Shown: piece by piece, positions 17,388 through 26,011 of the stretch
How the letters are laid out: every line of letters starts with the position of its first letter
Position numbering within the stretch: position 1 is the stretch's first letter
Assembly: GCF_030128875.1 (NCBI RefSeq)
Contig: NZ_CP124620.1
Location: forward strand, 124,001-188,000
Source of the DNA: Stenotrophomonas sp. BIO128-Bstrain
Lineage (GTDB): Bacteria > Pseudomonadota > Gammaproteobacteria > Xanthomonadales > Xanthomonadaceae
Length of the DNA: 64,000 nt
Direction: 5' to 3'
Notes under the pieces: generated by a model
What the model was told of the DNA's origin: nothing
Database searches by the model: none
Seen by the model: only the letters and a program-made list of their open reading frames with translations
Program-made: the position numbers and the translations under genes

Positions 17388-18035
17388 TCAGAGTTGGAAC
17401 TGGGGTGCCGGGGCGGCACCGCGCAGGTAGTCGATATCGGTTTCGAACAGCGATTCAGTGGTGCCGTCCGCCTTGACCAGCACCGCTTCCATGACCGGGG
17501 ACCGGCCACGGATCACGAACAGTCGACCGCCCGGACGCAGCCACTGGGCGAAACGTGACGGGATGACATCCACCGCGCCGGTGACGCAGATCGCATCGAA
17601 GCGGCGCTCGGTATCCCAGCTCAGCGCGTCGGCGGTTTCGATGCGGACGTTGTTGCCCAGGCCGGCGGCGTCCAGACGCGCACGCGCGGTGGTGGCCAGC
17701 TCGGCATCGATCTCCAGGCTCAGCACTTCGCGGGCCAGTTCGCCCATGCAGGCGCTCAGGTAGCCGCTGCCGGTGCCGATTTCCAGCACTTCATCACCCG
17801 GCTGCAGATCCAGCGCCTGCAGGGTGCGGCCTTCGATGACCGGCTTCATCATCTTCTGGCCGTTGCCCAGCGGCAGCTCGATGTCGGCATAGGCCAGGGC
17901 CCGGTGCGATTCAGCGACGAACGCCTCCCGCGGCAAGCGTGCCAGTACATCGAGCACGCGGATTTCCAGCACATCCCAGGGGCGGATCTGCTGTTCGACC
18001 ATCAGTTCGCGGGCGTGGGAGTAATCGATCGTCAT
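17388..18035 (-). CDS. pcm: Protein-L-isoaspartate O-methyltransferase-family protein
   Basis: This 215-residue cytoplasmic SAM-dependent methyltransferase belongs to the PCMT family, which repairs isoaspartyl damage in aged proteins. The SAM motif DEVLEIGTGSGYLSACM is clear, as are MVEQQIRPWDV at the N-terminus and PVIEGRTLQALDLQPG. The family's usual KMMKP (GQKMMKPVIEGRTLQ) replaces the TISQP-like motif of canonical Pcm, so substrate specificity may differ. It sits directly upstream of tolC, an arrangement conserved in this group of bacteria. Its link with efflux is positional; no biochemical link can be read from sequence. Confidence 0.88.
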   Translation of the reverse strand: MTIDYSHARELMVEQQIRPWDVLEIRVLDVLARLPREAFVAESHRALAYADIELPLGNGQKMMKPVIEGRTLQALDLQPGDEVLEIGTGSGYLSACMGELAREVLSLEIDAELATTARARLDAAGLGNNVRIETADALSWDTERRFDAICVTGAVDVIPSRFAQWLRPGGRLFVIRGRSPVMEAVLVKADGTTESLFETDIDYLRGAAPAPQFQL

Positions 18036-18166
18036 GAGGTTCTATATCCAGCGCAGTGGGCCGGCCATTTTACCGGTGCCGGGAGCCGGCGGCGCGCTGA
18101 GAGCATCGCTGCCGTCGCGCCGGGGTCGCAGTGCCGGAAGTCACCGCGACCTCCGGTCCATTCAGT

Positions 18167-18832
18167 TTAGTGCCGCCGGGCATACGCCCGCAGGAAAAAG
18201 TCGACGCTGGCGCTCACATGAGCGTTGGCATCGCACTCGGCCGGGGCCGGCCGCAGCCCGCACATCATATGCGTATGCAGCTCGCCCTTGATCAAGGTCA
18301 GGAACTGGATGGCGGCCGTCGGGAAATCGGTGATCTCCAGCTCGCCGCGGGCCGTACGGGCACGCAGGAAGTCGGCCAGCGCATCGGTGGTCCGCTGCGG
18401 GCCGGCCAGCCAGAACATCTCGCGGATCCGATCATCGGTATCGGGCGACATCATCACCCGCTGCACGGCGACGGCCGCATCGGAGGTGATCAGGGTGAAG
18501 AAGGCGTGGCCGATGCCCATCAGCTGGTCGCGCAGCGGGCCTTCAATGTCGGTGACGAACAGTTCGTCAGGCAGCATCTCGACGCATTTGGACTGCACTG
18601 CTTCGGTGAAAAGCGTCTCTTTGTCGCCGAAATGGCTATAAACGGTCAGCTTTGACACGCCCGCCTGGGCGGCGATGCTGTCCATGCTCACCCCGTTGTA
18701 GCCTTGGTCGACGAACAGCGACTTGGCCGCTTCCAGGATGGCCGCGCGCTTGCCCAGATCCTTCGGGCGCCCCGGCCCGGCGGCCTTGGCGACCGGCTTG
18801 GAGGGCGATTTGGAGGAGGTCGGATCAGTCAT
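18167..18832 (-). CDS. smeRo: TetR-family repressor, SmeRo-like
   Basis: This is a 221-residue TetR/AcrR regulator. The N-terminal helix-turn-helix is typical: RAAILEAAKSLFVDQGYNGVSMDSIAAQAGVSKLTVYSHFGDKETLFTEAV (about residues 28-78). The C-terminal part is an all-helical ligand-binding and dimer domain of the AefR/TetR_C_7 sort. A basic, proline-rich tail precedes the HTH. It is divergent from smeO-smeP across a 121-base region with two 17-base direct repeats that are probable binding sites. The expected role is to repress smeOP and itself until a ligand binds. Confidence 0.88.
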   Translation of the reverse strand: MTDPTSSKSPSKPVAKAAGPGRPKDLGKRAAILEAAKSLFVDQGYNGVSMDSIAAQAGVSKLTVYSHFGDKETLFTEAVQSKCVEMLPDELFVTDIEGPLRDQLMGIGHAFFTLITSDAAVAVQRVMMSPDTDDRIREMFWLAGPQRTTDALADFLRARTARGELEITDFPTAAIQFLTLIKGELHTHMMCGLRPAPAECDANAHVSASVDFFLRAYARRH

Positions 18833-18845
18833 CCAATCAATACTA

Positions 18846-18890
18846 GACCAATCGGTTCGATATTTATACTATACCGACTGGTTCAATATT
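18846..18890. promoter_or_regulatory. smeRo-smeO divergent operator: two 17-base direct repeats
   Basis: ACCAATCGGTTCGATAT (18847-18863) and ACCGACTGGTTCAATAT (18873-18889) are direct repeats 26 bases apart, each holding an ACCnnnnGGT dyad. A TATACT -10 candidate for smeO lies between them (18865-18870), and TTGAAC on the minus strand overlaps the second copy. The layout fits TetR-type repression of both genes. Confidence 0.65.
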
Positions 18891-18953
18891 GAAGCGATTG
18901 GAACAGAGCGTTTCCAATGGCTTTTCCCGGGTTACTTTCAGGTCCAGGACCTC

Positions 18954-20099
18954 ATGAAAAACATGCGATGGATGGGTGGTGGGTTGCTGGCGCTGGCGTT
19001 GGCAGCATGTGGCAAGCAGGATGCCGAACCGGCCGCACCGATGCCGGTGCTGGTTGTCCACCCGGGCACCGTGGCCGGCCAGGAAGTGGCCGCCTACCCC
19101 GGTGAGATCCGGGCCCGCGAGGAAAGCCCGCTCTCCTTCCGCGTCGGCGGCAATCTGATCAAGCGTCATGTCGATGCCGGCCAGCGCGTGCGCAAGGGCC
19201 AGTTGCTGGCCGAGCTGGACGCCGCCGACTACGCCTCCCAGGCCAGCGCCTCACAGGCGCAGCTGGCCGCTGCCGAAGCCGACCTGATCCGTGCCCGTGA
19301 TGACCAGAAGCGCTACGCCACCCTGGCCGAGCAGCAACTGGTCAGCCAGTCCGCGCTGGACAGCCAGACTGCTGCCTTCAAGGCCGCGCAGGGCCAGGCC
19401 AATGCTGCCCGCGCCAATCTGGCCGTGGCCCGCAACCAGGCCGAGTACGCGCAGCTGCGCGCGCCGGCCGATGGCGTGATCGCCAGTCGCCAGGCCGAAG
19501 CCGGGCAGGTGGTCAGCGCTGGGCAGACCGTGTTCACCCTGGCCGCCGACGGTGGCCGCGAAGTCGTGATCGCCCTGCCGGAGAGCAACATCCGCGATTA
19601 CCAGGTCGGCCAGCCGGTGCAGGTGGAACTGTGGAACCGCCCCGGCCAGATGCTGCCGGGCACGATCCGTGAGATCGCCCCGGCCGCCGATGCACAAGGG
19701 CGCACCTATGCCACCCGCGTCAGCCTGGCACCGGAAGCGTTGACCGAAGTGGAACTGGGCCAGAGCGCGCGCGTGTTCGCCGCCGCAGGACGCCAGGGCA
19801 CGCTGCAGTTGCCGCTGGCCGCCGTACAGCGCGGCGCCGACGGCCGCAGCAGCGTGTGGGTGGTCGATCCGGCCAAGCGCACCTTGAAGGCCACGCCGGT
19901 GACGGTCGGGGCGTACGCCGTCGAATCGGTTCCGGTGCTGAGCGGGGTGAACGCGAACGACTGGGTGGTCGCCGCCGGCGGCCATCTGCTGCGCGAGGGC
20001 CAGCCGGTGACGGCGGTGGACCGCCAGAACCGCCCGGTGCTGGCACCGGCAGCCAAGCCTGTCGCGGCCGACGCGCCTGCTGCCGGCAAGGGGAACTGA
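18954..20099 (+). CDS. smeO: RND efflux periplasmic adaptor (membrane fusion) lipoprotein, SmeO-like
   Basis: This 381-residue HlyD/AcrA-type adaptor bridges the inner-membrane pump and the TolC channel. A lipoprotein signal ends in LALAACGK, with the lipidated Cys at the lipobox. Next come the biotinyl-lipoyl half motif (AYPGEIRAREESPLSFRVGG), a long alpha-helical hairpin rich in Ala/Gln (YASQASASQAQLAAAEADLI through LAVARNQAEYAQLRAPADGVI) and the beta-barrel domain with VVSAGQTVFTLAADGG. Start 18954 is chosen because it begins the signal sequence; longer in-frame starts run into the operator region. smeP follows after 4 bases. Confidence 0.92.
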   Translation: MKNMRWMGGGLLALALAACGKQDAEPAAPMPVLVVHPGTVAGQEVAAYPGEIRAREESPLSFRVGGNLIKRHVDAGQRVRKGQLLAELDAADYASQASASQAQLAAAEADLIRARDDQKRYATLAEQQLVSQSALDSQTAAFKAAQGQANAARANLAVARNQAEYAQLRAPADGVIASRQAEAGQVVSAGQTVFTLAADGGREVVIALPESNIRDYQVGQPVQVELWNRPGQMLPGTIREIAPAADAQGRTYATRVSLAPEALTEVELGQSARVFAAAGRQGTLQLPLAAVQRGADGRSSVWVVDPAKRTLKATPVTVGAYAVESVPVLSGVNANDWVVAAGGHLLREGQPVTAVDRQNRPVLAPAAKPVAADAPAAGKGN

Positions 20100-20103
20100 T
20101 CCC

Positions 20104-23100
20104 GTGCGCCGCTTCAATCTTTCCGAATGGGCGCTGGGCAACCGGCCCCTGGTGCTGTTCGCGATGCTGGCCTTTGCGATCATCGGCGCGTGGTCGTACA
20201 AGCACCTGGGCCAGTCCGAAGATCCCCCGTTCACCTTCAAGGTGATGGTGGTGCGCACGAACTGGCCCGGCGCGACCGCCGAACAGGTCTCCCGCCAGGT
20301 CACCGAGCCGATCGAAAAAGCCCTGCTGAACACCGGGCAGTACGAGTTCATCCGCTCCTACTCGCGCCCGGGCGAATCGCAGGTGATCTTCGTGGCGCGC
20401 GACAGCCTGCGCTCCAAGGCGATTCCCGACCTGTGGTACCAGGTGCGCAAGCGCGTGGGCGACATCAAGCCGACCCTGCCGCGCGAGATCGTCGGTCCGT
20501 TCTTCAACGACGAATTCGGCGACACCTTCGGCAACATCTACGCGTTGACCGGGCAGGGCTTCGACTACGCCGTGATGCGCGACTACGCCGACCGCATCCA
20601 GCTGGAACTGCAGCGCGTGCCCGACGTGGGCAAGATCGAGCTGGAAGGCCTGCAGGACGAAAAGGTCTGGATCGAGCTGTCCAACACCAAGCTGGCCACG
20701 CTGGGCGTATCGCTGCAGCAGGTGCAGCAGGCCTTGGCCGACCAGAACGCGATTGCCGCCACCAGCTTCTTTGAAACCCCGACCGATCGCGTGCAGCTGC
20801 GCGTCACCGGCCAGTTCCAGAGCGTGGAGGACATCCGCAGCTTCCCGATCCAGGCTGGCGACCGCACCGTGCACCTGGGTGACATCGCCGAGATCAAACG
20901 TGGTTTTGCCGATCCGGCCTCGCCGAAAATGCGCTTCATGGGGGAAGACGCGATCGGCATCGCCGTGGCGATGAAAGACGGCGGCGACATCCTCAAGCTG
21001 GGCAGCACGCTGGACGCCGAGTTCGAACGGCTGCAGAAGACACTGCCCGCCGGCATGCAGCTGCGCAAGGTCTCCGACCAGCCGCATGCGGTGGAAGAGT
21101 CGGTCGGCGAGTTCGTGCAGGTGCTGACCGAAGCGGTGGTGATCGTGCTGCTGGTGAGCTTCTTCTCGCTCGGCCTGCGCACCGGCCTGGTGGTGGGTGT
21201 GACCATTCCGCTGGTGCTGGCGATGACGTTCTTCGTCATGCATTACTTCGGCATCGGCCTGCACAAGATTTCCCTGGGCGCGCTGGTGCTGGCGCTGGGC
21301 CTGCTGGTGGACGATGCGATCATCGCCGTGGAGATGATGGCCACCAAGATGGAGCAGGGGTACGACCGCCTGCGCGCGGCCAGCTTCGCCTGGGAGTCGA
21401 CCGCGTTCCCGATGCTGACCGGCACGCTGATCACCGCGGCCGGCTTCCTGCCGATCGCCACGGCAGCCTCCAGCACGGGCGAATACACCCGCTCGCTGTT
21501 CCAGGTGGTGACCATCGCACTGGTGGTGTCGTGGATCGCCGCGGTGCTGTTCATTCCGTACCTGGGCGACAAGATGTTGCCGGACCTGTTCAACCCGCAG
21601 CCGCCCAGGCCGGACAGCCTGGCCGGGCGCTGGCACGCGCGTCGCCTGCAGTGGGCCGACCGCCATCCCGCGTTCGCGCGCTGGATCGCACCGAAGGTGC
21701 ATGCGCACGACCACGATCCGTACCAGCGTCCGTTCTACGTGCGCTTCCGCAGGTTCCTCGATGTCTGCCTGCGCCATCGCTGGTGGGTGATCGCCGCCAC
21801 CGCCGCGCTGTTCGTGTTCTCGCTGCTGATCTTCCGCTTCGTGCCGCAGCAGTTCTTCCCGGATTCGACCCGCCCGGAACTGATGGTGGACATCGAACTG
21901 GCCGAGGGCGCCTCGCTGCAGGCGACCCAGGCCCAGGCGGCCAAGCTGGAAAAACTGCTCAAGGACCGCGAGGGCATCAGCAATTATGTCGCTTACGTGG
22001 GCACCGGCTCGCCGCGCTTCTACCTGCCGTTGGACCAGCAGCTGCCGGCCACCAACTTCTCGCAGTTCGTGGTGCTGACCGAGAACACCACGGCACGTGA
22101 GGCGACCCGCGACTGGCTGCTCAAGGACGTGATTCCGCAGTTCCCGGACGTGCAGATGCGCGTGACCCGCCTGGAGAACGGCCCGCCGGTCGGCTACCCG
22201 GTGCAGATGCGCATCTCCGGCGAGCATATCGAGCAGGTGCAGGCCATCGCCCGGCAGGTGGAAGCCAAGGTACGTGCGAACCCGCACGTGATGAACGTCA
22301 ACCTGGACTGGAGCGAGCCGAGCAAAGTGGTACGGCTGGTGATCGACCAGGACCGGGCACGCGCACTGGGCGTGACCAGTGCGCAGGTGAGCCAGCTGCT
22401 GGGCACCTCGTTGTCGGGCATGAGCGTGAGCACCTACCGCGAAGGCAACCGCCTGATCGAAATGCTGCTGCGTGGCCCGGACGACGAACGCGTGCGGCTG
22501 GACATGCTGGGCAGTTTGGCCATTCCGACGGCCAGCGGCACCTCGGTGACGCTGTCGCAGGTGGCGCGCCTGGAGTACGTGTTCGAGGACGGCATCATCT
22601 GGCACCGCAACCGCCTGCCGACGGTGACGGTGCGCGCCGACATCGCCGATGCGAAGCAGCCGCTGGACGTGGTGCAGCAGATCCTGCCGACACTGGAGGG
22701 AATCCGTGCCGGGCTGCCGTCCGGCTACCTGCTTGAAACCGGCGGCACCGTGGAGGATTCCACGCGTGGCCAGGATTCGATCAAGGCCGGCATGCCGCTG
22801 TTCCTGATCGTGGTGGCCACGTTGCTGATGCTGCAGCTGCGCAGCTTCTCGCGTGCGGCGATGGTGCTGGTCACCGCGCCGCTTGGCATCATTGGCGCGA
22901 CCCTGTTCCTGCTGCTGTTCCGCGCGCCGTTCGGCTTCGTGGCGCTGCTGGGTACGATCGCGCTGGCCGGCATGATCATGCGCAACTCGGTGATCCTGAT
23001 CGATCAGATCCAGCAGGACATCGATGCCGGGCACGACCGCTGGCACGCGATCATCGATGCCACCGTGCGCCGCTTCCGACCGATCGTGCTGACCGCGCTG

Positions 23101-23268
23101 GCCGCGGTGCTGGCGATGATCCCGCTGTCGCGCAGTGCGTTCTACGGTTCGATGGCGATCTCCATCATGGGTGGCCTGATCGTCGGCACCGTGCTGACCC
23201 TGGTATTCCTGCCCGCACTGTATGCGGCGTGGTTCCGGGTGAAGCCGGATGAGGCGGGCGCTGGCTGA
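20104..23268 (+). CDS. smeP: RND-family efflux pump permease, SmeP-like
   Basis: This is a 1054-residue inner-membrane antiporter of the AcrB family, starting at GTG. It has the usual 12 membrane helices and two large periplasmic loops. TM4 carries the proton-relay motif GLLVDDAIIAVEMM, preceded by GVTIPLVLAMTFFVM. The second half has QQFFPDSTRPELMVDIELAEG and GTIALAGMIMRNSVILIDQI before the final VFLPALYAAWFR. It should extrude drugs with SmeO and the nearby TolC; substrates cannot be read from sequence. No outer-membrane gene follows, in agreement with use of the divergent tolC. Confidence 0.94.
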   Translation: MRRFNLSEWALGNRPLVLFAMLAFAIIGAWSYKHLGQSEDPPFTFKVMVVRTNWPGATAEQVSRQVTEPIEKALLNTGQYEFIRSYSRPGESQVIFVARDSLRSKAIPDLWYQVRKRVGDIKPTLPREIVGPFFNDEFGDTFGNIYALTGQGFDYAVMRDYADRIQLELQRVPDVGKIELEGLQDEKVWIELSNTKLATLGVSLQQVQQALADQNAIAATSFFETPTDRVQLRVTGQFQSVEDIRSFPIQAGDRTVHLGDIAEIKRGFADPASPKMRFMGEDAIGIAVAMKDGGDILKLGSTLDAEFERLQKTLPAGMQLRKVSDQPHAVEESVGEFVQVLTEAVVIVLLVSFFSLGLRTGLVVGVTIPLVLAMTFFVMHYFGIGLHKISLGALVLALGLLVDDAIIAVEMMATKMEQGYDRLRAASFAWESTAFPMLTGTLITAAGFLPIATAASSTGEYTRSLFQVVTIALVVSWIAAVLFIPYLGDKMLPDLFNPQPPRPDSLAGRWHARRLQWADRHPAFARWIAPKVHAHDHDPYQRPFYVRFRRFLDVCLRHRWWVIAATAALFVFSLLIFRFVPQQFFPDSTRPELMVDIELAEGASLQATQAQAAKLEKLLKDREGISNYVAYVGTGSPRFYLPLDQQLPATNFSQFVVLTENTTAREATRDWLLKDVIPQFPDVQMRVTRLENGPPVGYPVQMRISGEHIEQVQAIARQVEAKVRANPHVMNVNLDWSEPSKVVRLVIDQDRARALGVTSAQVSQLLGTSLSGMSVSTYREGNRLIEMLLRGPDDERVRLDMLGSLAIPTASGTSVTLSQVARLEYVFEDGIIWHRNRLPTVTVRADIADAKQPLDVVQQILPTLEGIRAGLPSGYLLETGGTVEDSTRGQDSIKAGMPLFLIVVATLLMLQLRSFSRAAMVLVTAPLGIIGATLFLLLFRAPFGFVALLGTIALAGMIMRNSVILIDQIQQDIDAGHDRWHAIIDATVRRFRPIVLTALAAVLAMIPLSRSAFYGSMAISIMGGLIVGTVLTLVFLPALYAAWFRVKPDEAGAG

Positions 23269-23287
23269 CCCGCGGCCATGCCATTGG

Positions 23288-23313
23288 GTGGGCCGACCAC
23301 TGGTCGGCGCCAC
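23288..23313. repeat. Palindromic repeat after smeP
   Basis: GGTGGGCCGACC ac TGGTCGGC GCCACC, an imperfect dyad of the GCCGACCA/TGGTCGGC type seen elsewhere in the window. Confidence 0.6.
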
Positions 23314-23469
23314 CGGTTCCGCGTCCGGGCATATGGGCGGTTGCCTGGCCGGCGGCAGTTGTTTCCTCGCGGTGGTGCATCACGCGCAATTTTCGTAGAA
23401 GTTGCATTGCCTCCTGTGCGCGCAGTGGTCAGCGTAGGCAGTTGTCTGCCCAACCGCCACAGGTTCTCC

Positions 23470-24546
23470 ATGAAGTTTCTGCACCCCATGCTGCTGACGG
23501 GTTCGACGTTGCTGGGCTCGGCTGTAGCGTCAGCGGCTGCCAGCGAAGCGGCGTTGGCGCCCGTCGCACTTCCGGCCGATGCGCGCGCGATGACCGCCGT
23601 AACCGCCCTGGTGTCCTGCCAACCGACGGCGTATACCGAGACGGCGTTGGCCGCCGAGCTGCTGCAGCGCGCTGGCACGCGTGCGGAGGATCTTCCCGGT
23701 GCAGCCCAACGCTTTCGCCTCCCCGCCGCGGTCACGGTGCTTGGCACGCCTACGGACCTGATCGCGGTTGGCGGCGATGGCATCCACGCCATTCTGGCCG
23801 ACACCCCGATCGGCAACCTCACTGGTACCGGTGCCCTGAAGCCGCACCACTATCCGCAGCGCCAGGGTAGGTGGCTCACCCCCGTGGCAGTGCGCAATGA
23901 CGGCGACGGATGGATCCGGCAGCGCGTGATCGAGGTGGATGTGGATCCGCAGCGCCCGGGCGATCTGCGGGTGGCGTGCACAGAGGTCATCGACAGCCGC
24001 CGGCAGCAGCAGGAGCGAGCGGGCGACGTGGCGCCCATGACGTATCCCGCCGGCACGGACGTGATGCCGCTGGTGGGAAACATACTGGAGTGCAAGGCCG
24101 ACCGGCGGGCTTCGGTGACGCTTGCGACCTCTTTGTTGATGAATGGACCGCCCAGCCCACCGTTCGCGACGTGGGGAGATGAATCCGATGCGGAGCGCTT
24201 CCAATGGGCACTGCCGCGCCCGTTGCCGCTGCGCGATGTGACCGTGCGCAGCCTGCGGCTCGTGGATTCGATTGCATTTGGCGTCGTAGAGGATGTGCCC
24301 GCCGCTGAGTTGGCGCGGCGTTGGGGTCTATCGTCAGCGGAGAACGATTTTGGCGAGCCGGTCTATCTGAAGGATATGCCGGTACGGGTCGCGCCGGATG
24401 GTTGGGAAGAGCAACGACGTCTGTGGATACTGGACGAAGAAGACGGCGCAACCCTGGTGGGGTGTGGCTACGAAGAGCGCGTCAGCGAGTTCGGCTGGTG
24501 GCCGGGCGACAGGATGGATGGCACCCTCGTCGCCCCGCGCCGGTAG
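23470..24546 (+). CDS. Secreted protein of unknown function
   Basis: This is a 358-residue protein with a signal peptide (MKFLHPMLLTGSTLLGSAVASA). I do not recognise a known domain. It has three or four cysteines (VSCQPTAY, VACTEVID, LECKADRR, LVGCGYEE) that could form disulfides in the periplasm, and a Trp-rich C-terminus (EFGWWPGDRMDGTL). Codon usage is slightly less GC-biased than its neighbours. Its TAG stop is part of a GTAG sequence (24543-24546). It is flanked by an efflux operon and gdhA with no obvious functional link. Confidence 0.72.
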   Translation: MKFLHPMLLTGSTLLGSAVASAAASEAALAPVALPADARAMTAVTALVSCQPTAYTETALAAELLQRAGTRAEDLPGAAQRFRLPAAVTVLGTPTDLIAVGGDGIHAILADTPIGNLTGTGALKPHHYPQRQGRWLTPVAVRNDGDGWIRQRVIEVDVDPQRPGDLRVACTEVIDSRRQQQERAGDVAPMTYPAGTDVMPLVGNILECKADRRASVTLATSLLMNGPPSPPFATWGDESDAERFQWALPRPLPLRDVTVRSLRLVDSIAFGVVEDVPAAELARRWGLSSAENDFGEPVYLKDMPVRVAPDGWEEQRRLWILDEEDGATLVGCGYEERVSEFGWWPGDRMDGTLVAPRR

Positions 24547-24557
24547 AGCCGGCAGGA

Positions 24558-25901
24558 TCAGTAAACGCCCTGCGCCAGCATCGCATCGGCCACTTTGACG
24601 AAGCCGGCGATATTGGCGCCATCCACGTAGTTCACGCTGCCATCGGCCCGTTTGCCGTGGCGCACGCAGTTGGCGTGGATATCCTTCATGATGCCGTGCA
24701 GGCGCTCATCGACATCGGCGTGGTGCCATGACAGGCGCTGCGCGTTCTGGCTCATTTCCAGCCCCGAGGTGGCCACGCCGCCGGCGTTGCTGGCCTTGCC
24801 CGGTGCATACAGGGTGCCTGCCTTGAGGAAGACCTCCATGGCCTCCAGTGTCGACGGCATGTTGGCGCCTTCGGCCACGCACAGCACATCGTTGTCCACC
24901 AGGGCGCGGGCGTCGTTCTCGTCCAGTTCGTTCTGGGTGGCGCAGGGCAGGGCGATCTCAGCCGGGATGTGCCAGGGGCGCTTGCCGTCCAGGTACTCGA
25001 AGCGTGTGTCGTCGGCCAGTTCGGACAGGCAGCCGCGACGTTCGTTGCGCAGTTCCATCACCTCCTGCAGGCCCGCTTCGTCGAAGCCGTCCCGGGCGTA
25101 CAGCGTGCCGCCGGAATCGGAAAGCGTGAGGACTTTCGCGCCGAGCTCGATGGCTTTGATCGCCGCATGCTGGGCCACGTTGCCAGCGCCGGAAATCAGC
25201 ACTTTCGCGCCATCGGTATCGCGCCGCGCATGGTGCAGCATCTGCTCGACGAAGTAGACCGTGCCGAAGCCCGTCGCTTCCGGGCGCATCAGGCTGCCAC
25301 CATAGGAGAGGCCTTTGCCGGTGAACACGCAGGCGGCATTGTTGGTGAGCTTCTTCATCATGCCGGCCATGTAGCCGACCTCGCGCGCGCCCACGCCGAT
25401 ATCGCCAGCCGGTACATCGGTGTCTGCCCCCAGGTGGCGATGCAGTTCCAGCATCAGCGCCTGGCAGAAGCGCATCACCTCGGTGTCGCTGCGGCCCTTG
25501 GGATTGAAATCCGAACCGCCCTTGCCACCGCCCATCGGCAGGGTGGTCAGCGCGTTCTTGAGTGTCTGCTCGAACGCCAGGAACTTCAGGATCGACTGGT
25601 TCACCGAGGGATGAAAGCGCATGCCGCCCTTGAACGGGCCGATCGCCGAGCTGTGCTGCACGCGCCAGCCACGGTTGACATGGGTCTTGCCGGCATCATC
25701 GGCCCAGGCAACGCGGAACTGGATCACCCGCTCCGGCTCCACCAGCCGCTCCAGCAGGCCCTGTTCCAGGTAGCGGGGGTGGCGCTGCAGGAACGGCCAC
25801 AGGCTCTGGATCACTTCTTTGACGGCCTGCAGGAATTCCGGCTGGTGCGGATCACGCTGGGCCACGTGGTTGAGAAAGTCGTCAGAGGAACGATGGTTCA
25901 A
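24558..25901 (-). CDS. gdhA: NADP-specific glutamate dehydrogenase
   Basis: This is a 447-residue hexameric class I GDH, matching the length of E. coli GdhA. It makes glutamate from 2-oxoglutarate and ammonium with NADPH. Visible signatures: GPFKGGMRFHPSVNQSILKF, the catalytic-Lys motif LPMGGGKGGSDFNPKG, the GDIGVGAREVGYMAGMMKK block, the dinucleotide fold VLISGAGNVAQHAAIKAIEL and the C-terminal SNAGGVATSGLEMSQNAQ. The ATG at 25901 gives the standard N-terminus. It lies alone between the secreted hypothetical gene and the ilv-leu operon. Confidence 0.96.
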   Translation of the reverse strand: MNHRSSDDFLNHVAQRDPHQPEFLQAVKEVIQSLWPFLQRHPRYLEQGLLERLVEPERVIQFRVAWADDAGKTHVNRGWRVQHSSAIGPFKGGMRFHPSVNQSILKFLAFEQTLKNALTTLPMGGGKGGSDFNPKGRSDTEVMRFCQALMLELHRHLGADTDVPAGDIGVGAREVGYMAGMMKKLTNNAACVFTGKGLSYGGSLMRPEATGFGTVYFVEQMLHHARRDTDGAKVLISGAGNVAQHAAIKAIELGAKVLTLSDSGGTLYARDGFDEAGLQEVMELRNERRGCLSELADDTRFEYLDGKRPWHIPAEIALPCATQNELDENDARALVDNDVLCVAEGANMPSTLEAMEVFLKAGTLYAPGKASNAGGVATSGLEMSQNAQRLSWHHADVDERLHGIMKDIHANCVRHGKRADGSVNYVDGANIAGFVKVADAMLAQGVY

Positions 25902-25978
25902 GGGCTTTCCTTGTTGGGGGCCGGCCGCTGACTGCGACGTGGCCGACGGGACAGGGAGGCCGTGCGGGATGTAGAAAC

Positions 25979-26006
25979 ACGAACGCGGCCCTCAGGCCGC
26001 GCTCGT
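25979..26006 (-). terminator. Terminator after leuB
   Basis: ACGAACGCGGCC, loop CTCA, GGCCGCGCTCGT (one mismatch). On the minus strand it is followed by GTTTCT. It ends the ilv-leu operon just past leuB. Confidence 0.6.
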
Positions 26007-26011
26007 TACAA

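Noticed and set aside
19720..23313. Long minus-strand frame opposite smeP
   Set aside because: Antisense shadow with low-complexity His/Arg/Gln-rich translation; smeP has all RND motifs.
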